NCBI GenBank assembly: GCA_017434855.1
Contig: JAFRUA010000016.1
Coordinates: 1-64,000, forward strand
Reading direction: 5' to 3'
From: Clostridia bacterium
GTDB taxonomy: Bacteria; Bacillota; Clostridia; Oscillospirales; Acutalibacteraceae
Length of the DNA: 64,000 nucleotides
Below the pieces are notes generated by a model. It worked only from the letters and a program-made list of their open reading frames with translations, had not been told where the DNA came from and searched no databases. How positions within the stretch are numbered: the first letter of the stretch is position 1; every line of letters starts with the position of its first letter. Position numbers and translations under genes: made by a program. Shown piece by piece: positions 35,801 to 41,631 of this stretch.

Positions 35801-35959
35801 CAGACGCAGCCGGTTGGCACGATTGAACAGCGTCATCTTTCTTTCATTGTCTGCCGTCGGCACCGTCTGTACCGTACCGCAATAATCGCATTCAACCACC
35901 TTGTCCGCATCGGTGATATTAAGGTCGCCGCCGCACATCTTGCATTTATAAACCGCCAT
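32888..35959 (-). CDS. Transmembrane TIR-domain protein with RCC1-like ectodomain
   Basis: A 1023-residue protein. In order: zinc ribbon (C6, C9, C24, C27); a helical TPR-like segment (about 40-145); a TIR domain (about 155-290) with opening YDVFICYKETD and E239 in the W-x-x-x-E motif that carries the catalytic Glu in NAD-cleaving TIRs; a TPR-like helical part (320-370); a Lys/Glu coiled coil (about 485-600); one membrane span (about 603-623) preceded by KKRKK; three TPR-like units with AIxAFExLxGYKDS (630-745); seven RCC1-like repeats (about 752-1020). Positive charges before the span place TIR in the cytosol and the repeats outside. It is second in a two-gene operon, 27 bp after another zinc-ribbon membrane protein. 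The C-terminal half is visibly more AT-rich. Signalling or NADase function is inference from the TIR family. Confidence 0.88.
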   Translation of the reverse strand: MAVYKCKMCGGDLNITDADKVVECDYCGTVQTVPTADNERKMTLFNRANRLRLNNEFDKAAGIYENIVAEFPEEAEAYWGLCLCNYGIEYVDDPLTGKKIPTCHRASFEKLSRDENFELAMEYADVVAQKVYRDEAREIDRINEEILSVSRSERPYDVFICYKETDAAGLRTPDSVMAQDIYDALTAKGYKVFFARITLESKLGQQYEPYIFAALNSAKIMLCIGTKYEYFHAVWVKNEWGRFVRLAAKDKTKTVIPCYRDMDPYDLPDAFKGLQAQDLGKLGAVQDLVRGVEKLLAKDAPAAQTPQAPASVMINATAAQPLIDRGFMALEDHEWTKADEFFEQALNLDAKNGDAYLGKFLALMRAVTLSAFLQKRSDASYIYSAVKKPNKEAFKPDEVALRKLVAEYVVPGYLTKLVLLAELHAFDFTYQSSEKQMKNYIAECRAGWANDKNLLRARQYSKPEIDRQIEEFFAALNRMLADAKAADEETITQKKKEYEQHLQAFKTKAAKLSEEAKQREKADERRAAEERARKEQENAKNYQHAVELANKASTPASYDVAISAFKMIPDYKDSAEQIKTLQERRDRIAAQIAKENAKKRKKLLIAAAAIIIVVITAIVLTVKVFVPLKKYNAAVKLMNDGQYSEAISAFEKLDGYKDSEERIIECKSSIEYNDAIQLMNKGRYEAAITAFEALDGFKDSNEKIIEIKYNEAVQLMNDGSPLTAYQMFLRLDDYKDSAELTEKCWSQYSFSKTVSAGAYHTIGLKKDGTVVVVGSNYYGQCDVPNWKDIVTISAGDCHTVGLKKDGTAVAVGYNEYGQCDVSGWKDIVAISAGDCHTVGLKKDGTVVAAGKNVDGQCDVSDWKDIVAISAGYSHTVGLKKDGTVVAVGDNEYAQCDVSGWKDIVAISAGGRHTVGLKKDGTVVAVGDNEYAQCNLSGRKDIVAISAGALHTVGLKKDGTVVAVGVNDERQCNVFYWKNIVTISAGIWCTVGLKKDGTVVATKYTGNYNYGQYDVSDWKDIKLP
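32894..33706 (-). repeat. Seven tandem 114-bp repeats encoding RCC1-like units
   Basis: The phrase around caacaacggttccgtctttt recurs at 32962, 33076, 33190, 33304, 33418, 33532 and 33646, exactly 114 bp apart each time. Each unit encodes 38 residues containing SAG-x-x-H-T-V-G-L-K-K-D-G-T. The C-terminal unit has a three-residue insertion. Confidence 0.95.
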
Positions 35960-35986
35960 AATGATCCCCTCCGATGTATCAAGCCG

Positions 35987-36496
35987 TTACGATTTGAGTT
36001 TGCCGATGATCAGCAGCCCGGCCAAGACAGCTGCAACCGAAACCAGAACGATGACAGCGGTCTGCGATAAATCACCTTTGATCAGATGATAGCCCACGTA
36101 CCCAAGCCCGACTGCGGCCGCCACAAAAAGCAGCAAAACCAGAACGACGATGGTCACGCCAAGTTTTTCGCTTTTCTTTTCATCTGTCTCTTTCGGGCGC
36201 GCAGGACCGTTCCGCGTCTGCCGCAGCTGCGCCATACGTCTTTCACAGAGTTCGGCTTTTTCCTTTGCCTGCGGGATAAAAGAAATCGACTGCAGCCGCG
36301 TCAGCGCCTCAGCATAGCCGTGCATCGTGTCGGTACGCATCAGTGTTTCCGCAGCCTGATAGACGTCCTGATATTTTTTGACGACCTGCGGATCAACGGC
36401 GGAGGCCTGCCCGCAATGGTCGCAAAACGCCGTATCAGACCCGATCGTCAGGATGAGATTGCCGCCGCAGATGTTGCATTCATGAATCACCGTCAT
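35987..36496 (-). CDS. Zinc-ribbon membrane protein, first gene of the TIR operon
   Basis: A 169-residue protein. The zinc ribbon at its N-terminus (CNICGG... CDHCG, about residues 7-30) closely matches that of the TIR protein downstream. A helical region (30-95) with AEALTRLQSI resembles one TPR-like hairpin, and two membrane spans (about 113-135 and 142-163) end the protein. ATG 36496 follows AAAGGAGC; the longer open frame upstream runs through the tRNA and is not coding. It ends 27 bp before the TIR gene start, so the two are probably co-expressed and may interact through their ribbons. Confidence 0.75.
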   Translation of the reverse strand: MTVIHECNICGGNLILTIGSDTAFCDHCGQASAVDPQVVKKYQDVYQAAETLMRTDTMHGYAEALTRLQSISFIPQAKEKAELCERRMAQLRQTRNGPARPKETDEKKSEKLGVTIVVLVLLLFVAAAVGLGYVGYHLIKGDLSQTAVIVLVSVAAVLAGLLIIGKLKS

Positions 36497-36520
36497 CCAC
36501 GCTCCTTTTGTTCGTCTTTT

Positions 36521-36549
36521 ATTATAGCAAGTCCTGGCCGAAAAAACAA
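36521..36549 (-). promoter_or_regulatory. Sigma-A promoter of the TIR operon
   Basis: Minus strand TTGTTT (36544-36549), a 17-bp spacer and TATAAT (36521-36526), 25 bp upstream of the start at 36496. Confidence 0.75.
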
Positions 36550-36602
36550 GACCCACAATCGACGTTGCCGAAAAAACGGCTGCAGAAAAATGTCCAAACC
36601 CC

Positions 36603-36630
36603 TTGACAAATCGTTCTCTTATGGTATAAT
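36603..36630 (+). promoter_or_regulatory. tRNA-Pro promoter
   Basis: Consensus TTGACA (36603-36608), a 16-bp spacer and TATAAT (36625-36630), 20 bp before the tRNA. Confidence 0.85.
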
Positions 36631-36650
36631 AGCAAAGTGCAAAAACACAT

Positions 36651-36727
36651 CCGGGTGTAGCGCAGCTTGGTAGCGCGCTTGACTGGGGGTCAAGAGGCCG
36701 TGGGTTCAAGTCCCGCCACTCGGACCA
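36651..36727 (+). tRNA. tRNA-Pro (anticodon GGG)
   Basis: 77 nt with a full cloverleaf: 7-bp acceptor CCGGGTG/CACTCGG (one G-T), D-arm GCGC/GCGC, anticodon stem CTTGA/TCAAG with loop CTGGGGG giving GGG, T-arm GTGGG-TTCAAGT-CCCGC, discriminator A and an encoded CCA. Confidence 0.97.
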
Positions 36728-36730
36728 GGA

Positions 36731-36770
36731 ACGAGTACCTGAAAGTTTTTCTTTCGGGTACTCGTTTTTT
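36731..36770 (+). terminator. Terminator of tRNA-Pro
   Basis: 15-bp stem (36731-36745 with 36751-36765, one G-T pair) followed by a T run. The 200 bp after it (36771-36971) hold no gene I can support, only short open frames without ribosome sites. Confidence 0.85.
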
Positions 36771-36971
36771 GCTGAAAGATATGAGGGACTTGAAGCAGAC
36801 GCGGCCCAAAGCAGCAGTCCGGCGGTCTGCTGTGACCGCGAATGACCGGGTCCCCTGTTCCTTCATCTTGCGCAAAGCCCTTTTGTCAGCCGGCAAAAGC
36901 CCATGGCACCAAGCGCAACATCGGCGACCCAATACAAAAAGAAAAAAGATGGAATTCCTGATGAAGCGATA

Positions 36972-37001
36972 TTGAAAAAGCTGGAAGCTTTATGGTATAA
37001 T
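36972..37001 (+). promoter_or_regulatory. Sigma-A promoter of the secreted hydrolase
   Basis: TTGAAA (36972-36977), an 18-bp spacer and TATAAT (36996-37001), 40 bp before ATG 37041. Confidence 0.7.
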
Positions 37002-37040
37002 AAATGAAATCGGGAAAAGAAAAGGATGGAGGGAGCAACC

Positions 37041-38963
37041 ATGACACTCAAAAAAAAGGCACTTGCAGTTTTGATGGCGCTGGTTCTGATCATGTCATGC
37101 ACAGCCGTCGCCTTTGCAGAAACGCCGGAAGAGGTGGACTACAACGGCAAGCCGATCGTGGTCGTCGGAGGGTACGGCGGCGCGCAGCTGAAGCTGAGAG
37201 AAAACGACGAAGTTGTCTGGTACATCAATACCGACGACGTTGTGCACGACCTTTTGCAAAACCTGATCCGCCTGCTTCCGGAGCTTGCGCTGATGAAGGC
37301 AAAGCATCCGGAATACATCGCAAAAACGCTGCGCCCATATCTTGAGAAGTATCTCGGCAAATTCCGGACCGACGAAAACGGCGAGAGCGTCTATGACATT
37401 GTGCCGACGCTGGAACCGACGGCGCAGTCCGCCCACGCGACCGAAATCGAAGACGAAGCGGACATGGACCTGCTGACCCATCTGAAGGGCATCGTCCCGC
37501 TTGAACAGTGTTATTTTCTGGGCTTTGACCTTCGCTGCCACGCGATCGACAACGCCAACCGGCTCAAGGCGCTCATTGACAGCGTTCTGGAGACAACCGG
37601 CGCCGACAAGGTCAACCTGATGGGCCAGTCCTACGGCGGACAGGTGATCGCAACCTATCTGAGTCTCTATCCGCAGGAGGCCGGCGAAAAGATTGAAAAC
37701 GCCGCGCTCTTTGTTCCGGCGATGGGCGGCGCGGTTCTGGCATACGACGTTCTGACGGACCGGGTGGCACTGGATGAACGCAGCCTGCTGGAATACATCG
37801 AGTTCGGCTTCGGCTGGGAAACGGATTATCATCAACTGCTGAACACGTCGCCGGAGTTTCTGGTGGACGATCTTGTGAAAGCGATCATGCCGCAGCTTTT
37901 GGAAATCGCGGGAACCTGGCCGAGCCTTTGGGATTTCATTCCGCTGGACCTGTTTGACGAAGCGATCACCCGACTTGACCCGGTCAAGAACGCAAAGCTC
38001 ATTGCCGATACGACATACTACCACGAAACCATCATGGCAAAGTATCACGAAAATCTGACGCAGGCGCAGCGTGCCGGGGCAACCATCTCTATCATTGCGG
38101 GTGCGGGTGCGCAGGCGCTCAGCGGTTCCCTGATCAATTCCGACGGCATCATTCCGGTCTCGGGCGCAACGGGCGCGGCAGCGGCGCCGTTCGGGCAGCG
38201 GTTCAACGACGGCTATACCGCGCGCGGCACAACCTGCAGCGACCCGGCGCATCACCATGTCTCCCCGTCGATGGAGCTTGATCTTTCAACGGCCTATCTT
38301 CCGGAAAATACCTGGGTGTGCGACGGACTGTATCACGGCATGGAAGAGTTTGACGTCTTTTCCCGCGCGCTGTTCATCCGGCAGGCCTTTTCCGCGCACC
38401 CACTGAAAAGCGTTCATGAGGACCCCGCGTTTCCGCAGTTTCACGCCGCGTCCAATGCGTCGACCGGTGCTTTTGCAAGGTTTGACCGCTCGCCCGAGGG
38501 CTATCTCTCCGGTGCGGACACCGCACTGCTGGTTCGGAATGATTCCGCTTCAAAGATGCTGATTCTCGACATCTCTTCAAACAATGCCGGAATCGACTTC
38601 AGCGACGTTTACCGTGTGCTGGCGCCCGGCGAAACGGCAGCCTTCGCGCTCAGCGGCAAGCTGCGGCCGGTCTCGCTTGTCAAAACAGACGTCACCGTGA
38701 CCTATTCGCTGCTTGGCACAAGCTCCGCAACCCCGACGGCGCAGCGCCGGCAGGATTTCACGATCATGAACGGCGCCCCCGTGGTCTATGACGCGAGCGA
38801 GCCGCTTGTCAGCGCTGATGCGGAATATGATTATTTTGCCTATACCGGGCCGGTGTTCAGCTTCTGTGTCAGGAAAAGCGGTCTTTCCGAATTTGTCAAC
38901 GTCCTGTTCAAGATTCTTGAACGGGTACAGAAAACAGTGACAGCCGTGCTGACGAACCGCTGA
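37041..38963 (+). CDS. Secreted alpha/beta hydrolase (lipase-like)
   Basis: A 640-residue protein with signal peptide 1-26 (cleavage after AFA). Just after it, PIVVVGGYGG is a first-strand/oxyanion-type loop. The nucleophile elbow is G-Q-S197-Y-G in KVNLMGQSYGG, as in lipases and LCAT-like acyl hydrolases. The likely catalytic His lies in CDGLYHGMEEF near residue 435. The C-terminal 190 residues form a beta-rich domain, then a Lys/Arg/Val helix ending VLTNR. ATG 37041 follows GGAGGGAG. It is a diverged paralogue of the 526-residue protein at 55778-57358. The substrate could be a lipid or peptidoglycan ester; that is unproven. Confidence 0.82.
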   Translation: MTLKKKALAVLMALVLIMSCTAVAFAETPEEVDYNGKPIVVVGGYGGAQLKLRENDEVVWYINTDDVVHDLLQNLIRLLPELALMKAKHPEYIAKTLRPYLEKYLGKFRTDENGESVYDIVPTLEPTAQSAHATEIEDEADMDLLTHLKGIVPLEQCYFLGFDLRCHAIDNANRLKALIDSVLETTGADKVNLMGQSYGGQVIATYLSLYPQEAGEKIENAALFVPAMGGAVLAYDVLTDRVALDERSLLEYIEFGFGWETDYHQLLNTSPEFLVDDLVKAIMPQLLEIAGTWPSLWDFIPLDLFDEAITRLDPVKNAKLIADTTYYHETIMAKYHENLTQAQRAGATISIIAGAGAQALSGSLINSDGIIPVSGATGAAAAPFGQRFNDGYTARGTTCSDPAHHHVSPSMELDLSTAYLPENTWVCDGLYHGMEEFDVFSRALFIRQAFSAHPLKSVHEDPAFPQFHAASNASTGAFARFDRSPEGYLSGADTALLVRNDSASKMLILDISSNNAGIDFSDVYRVLAPGETAAFALSGKLRPVSLVKTDVTVTYSLLGTSSATPTAQRRQDFTIMNGAPVVYDASEPLVSADAEYDYFAYTGPVFSFCVRKSGLSEFVNVLFKILERVQKTVTAVLTNR

Positions 38964-39005
38964 AAGAATCCAAAAGTTGAATGACAGCGAGCTGTTAAAA
39001 AAGAG

Positions 39006-39060
39006 TGCACCCCAACCGTCAGACGATGCGGAAAAGCCGTCTGTCGTGGGGTGCATTTTT
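39006..39060. terminator. Bidirectional terminator
   Basis: Outer stem TGCACCCCA/TGGGGTGCA (39006-39014 and 39047-39055) with inner CAGACG/CGTCTG, T run on the right and A run on the left (gttaaaaaag). It separates the hydrolase from the convergent alpha-galactosidase. The 135 bp between it and 39196 hold no feature I can support. Confidence 0.85.
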
Positions 39061-39195
39061 CATGTCAAAAGAAGACCGGACAAAAGCATTCGGCGGTTCG
39101 ATCTCTGAACGAGCGTTCGGCACCGCAAATTTCATTTCCAATTGCCGCGCAGGCAAACTTTTCTCACTGCGCACAATCGCAGCGTGCCCGCGCCT

Positions 39196-41385
39196 TTATG
39201 CCGGGACGCCCGGTTCCGCCGCTCCGTCGGCAATCAGGTGCAGCTTGCAGCTTTCGCCGTCGTCCCAGGCGCTGTCGGTCATCTCCAGCCCCGCAAACAT
39301 CAGCAGCGCGCCGGAATAACGCTCGCCGGTTTCTTCAACGGTATAGATCGTGTCGGGATCAAGTCCTTGCAGCTTCAGATGAAAAAGCGTATCGTCCTGC
39401 CTGCGCATGCGCACAACCGTCACCAGCGCCTCGCGTTTGTCTTCGGCCACAAAGGACCACGCGCAAACATAATCATTGTTCCACGGGCAGATCAGGCGAT
39501 AAAGGCTGCCGCTGCGGATCAGCGCATAGTATTTGTGATACTGGGCAACCTGCTCTTTGACAATTTCCCGTTCCTCGCCGTTCAGCTTGTTCGGATCCAG
39601 TTCATAACCGAAGGTGCCCCAAAGCGCAACGTCGCCTTTTGTGCGGTATCCCGCGCGGCGGCTGGCAGACACATGCGCGCCCATGACAGACGCCGGATAG
39701 CACAGCGATGTGCCGAACTGAATGCTCAGCCGATCGATCGGGTCGGTGTTGTCACTGGTCCAGATCTGCGGAGAATAATAAAGCATGCCCGGGTCAAAGC
39801 GTCCGCCGCCGCCGGAGCAGTTTTCCAGCAGCAGATGCGGAAATCCCCGGATCAGACGGTCCTGCAGCGCATAGGTTCCCAACACAAAGCGATGGAAAAA
39901 CTCGCCGCTGCGGTCTGCGGGCAAAAGCGCCGATCCGGCCTCGCTGAGGTTGCGGTTGAAATCCCATTTCACATAGTCGATCGGATAGCGGCCCAGCACG
40001 CCGCGCATCTGGCCAAAGATATTCTCACGCACATCCGGCCGCGAAACGTCCAGCACATACTGCTGCCGTGCAACGGAAGGCGCCCGCCCCGGCACATGCA
40101 CGCACCAGTCGGGGTGGGTGCGATAAAGTTCGCTGTCCGGCGAAATCATTTCCGGTTCGTACCAGATGCCGAACTTCAGTCCCATGCCGTGCACGCTGTC
40201 GATCAGGCGACCGAGGTCCAGCTTTTTCTCATTGACAAACCAGTCGCCAAGGCTGTTGGTGTCGTCATTGCGCTTGCCGAACCAGCCGTCATCCATCACC
40301 AGCATTTCAATGCCAAGCTCCTTTGCGCGCTCTGCAAACGAAATCAGCTTGTCGGTATCAAAATCAAAGTACGCCGCCTCCCAACTGTTGATCAGCAGGG
40401 GGCGTTTTTCGGTTTGCCACCTGCCGCGAATCAGGTGGGCGTCATAGCAGCGGTGAAAAACGCGGCTCATCCCGCCAAGCCCTTCGGCCGAAAAGACGTG
40501 GACCGCCTCCGGCGTGGCAAAGCTTTCGCCGGGTGCAAGCAGCCAGCCGAAATCTTCGGGATCGATCCCCATCACAACGCGGGTGGTGGCGTCGTGATCA
40601 ACCTCTGCCGTAATGACAAAATTCCCGCTGTAAACAAGGTTAAAGCCGTAAACCTCGCCGGTCGTCTCTGTGGCGCCGGTCTGAACCAAAGCGGCAAAGG
40701 GGTTGTGGCTGTGGGAGGAGGCGCCGCGCTTGCTGCGGATACCCTGCAGCCCGTGGGCCAGCGGCCGGCGCTCAAACTGCCGCTCTTTGGTATGCCTGCC
40801 CCACAGCGTGATGAGGTCAAAGCCCATCGACGGCAGATCGAGACAGGAGCTCAGCGCCCGTTCCAGCGTCACGGCCTGTTCCCCGCGGTTTGTCAGGCGA
40901 ACATGCTTCGCGATCACGTCGCAGTCACAAAAAGCGGTATAGACCAGCACCGCCTCCACCCCGGTATAGGGATCGCGCAGCGTCACCTCCAGCGTTTCGC
41001 ACTGTGCGTCATCGGTGACATACAACTGCGGCAGACCGGGCAGGTCGGGCTTGCCGGCAATCACGCGGTGCGACACATAACGCAGGTCGGTGACGGTGTT
41101 GCCGTCCGCATTCCGCACAGAAAGCGCCGCCGCCCGAAAATCACCGCGCCCGTTCGTCGGATACTCCATCGGCGCAACGTCCGCAGAAAAATCGGTGTGC
41201 TCCGGGTCACAGGGACTGAAGGACGCGCTGGGCAGGCGCTTTGCAAGCGACCAAAGGTTGTCGTCCGGCAGACGGCGGCCATAGTAGAGGTTCAATAAAA
41301 AGCCGCCCTCGCGGACCCCGAGCACATAGGATGTGTTTGGTGTGTCAAGCTTGATGGTGTGGTTTTGTTTGTTGTATGCGATCAT
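39196..41385 (-). CDS. GH36 alpha-galactosidase
   Basis: A 729-residue enzyme, the usual length for bacterial GH36 AgaA/Rafa-type enzymes. The N-terminal beta-supersandwich (1-320) is followed by the barrel with MDDGWFGKRNDD, the nucleophile D475 in YVKWDFNRN and acid/base D545 in WTSDNTD, plus ENCSGGGGRFD. A C-terminal beta domain ends the protein. It cleaves terminal alpha-1,6-galactose from melibiose, raffinose or galactomannan fragments. There is no signal peptide, so it is cytosolic. ATG 41385 follows GGGGAGG by 9 bp; the frame is open further upstream but the promoter lies there. Single-gene unit. Confidence 0.95.
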   Translation of the reverse strand: MIAYNKQNHTIKLDTPNTSYVLGVREGGFLLNLYYGRRLPDDNLWSLAKRLPSASFSPCDPEHTDFSADVAPMEYPTNGRGDFRAAALSVRNADGNTVTDLRYVSHRVIAGKPDLPGLPQLYVTDDAQCETLEVTLRDPYTGVEAVLVYTAFCDCDVIAKHVRLTNRGEQAVTLERALSSCLDLPSMGFDLITLWGRHTKERQFERRPLAHGLQGIRSKRGASSHSHNPFAALVQTGATETTGEVYGFNLVYSGNFVITAEVDHDATTRVVMGIDPEDFGWLLAPGESFATPEAVHVFSAEGLGGMSRVFHRCYDAHLIRGRWQTEKRPLLINSWEAAYFDFDTDKLISFAERAKELGIEMLVMDDGWFGKRNDDTNSLGDWFVNEKKLDLGRLIDSVHGMGLKFGIWYEPEMISPDSELYRTHPDWCVHVPGRAPSVARQQYVLDVSRPDVRENIFGQMRGVLGRYPIDYVKWDFNRNLSEAGSALLPADRSGEFFHRFVLGTYALQDRLIRGFPHLLLENCSGGGGRFDPGMLYYSPQIWTSDNTDPIDRLSIQFGTSLCYPASVMGAHVSASRRAGYRTKGDVALWGTFGYELDPNKLNGEEREIVKEQVAQYHKYYALIRSGSLYRLICPWNNDYVCAWSFVAEDKREALVTVVRMRRQDDTLFHLKLQGLDPDTIYTVEETGERYSGALLMFAGLEMTDSAWDDGESCKLHLIADGAAEPGVPA

Positions 41386-41431
41386 TTGTCTGCGCCTCCC
41401 CGGCATGGATGCTTGCCGTCTGTTTTGATTC

Positions 41432-41460
41432 ATTATATCACATCGGTTTTGACTTTTCAA
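41432..41460 (-). promoter_or_regulatory. Sigma-A promoter of the alpha-galactosidase
   Basis: Minus strand TTGAAA (41455-41460), a 17-bp spacer and TATAAT (41432-41437). Confidence 0.75.
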
Positions 41461-41539
41461 TCAGGCGCCTCAAAAACATTCTTTGGTTGAACGCGGCGCA
41501 GAAAAGTGTATCGGAAAGATCAAAAATCGCATGGAGACA

Positions 41540-41568
41540 TTGACTATCGTTGTGGAATCTTGTATAAT
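41540..41568 (+). promoter_or_regulatory. Sigma-A promoter of the P-type ATPase
   Basis: TTGACT (41540-41545), a 17-bp spacer and TATAAT (41563-41568). Confidence 0.75.
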
Positions 41569-41631
41569 AAGAAATTAGATTACAAACCATACGATGCACG
41601 ATTTGTCATGGTGAAATAAGGAGAAAAACAA

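Noticed and set aside
32888..36496. Thoeris-like or other known TIR phage-defence operon
   Set aside because: No ThsA-type NADase, Sir2, SAVED or macro-domain partner is adjacent. The RCC1 ectodomain fits an outer sensor better; defence remains possible but unsupported.
36651..36727. tRNA as an integration site for a TIR-carrying island
   Set aside because: The TIR operon lies on the 5' side of the tRNA, and no duplicate of the tRNA 3' end or integrase gene was noticed.
36690..36932. 80-residue minus-strand frame ending VRVAGLEPTAS
   Set aside because: The ending is the translation of the tRNA-Pro gene, a known false-protein artefact.
36781..37006. Short open frames between tRNA-Pro and the hydrolase
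   Set aside because: They lack ribosome sites and recognisable sequence, and the longest overlaps the tRNA.
39142..41298. 718-residue plus-strand open frame
   Set aside because: Antisense to the GH36 gene, which has catalytic motifs, a promoter and a ribosome site.
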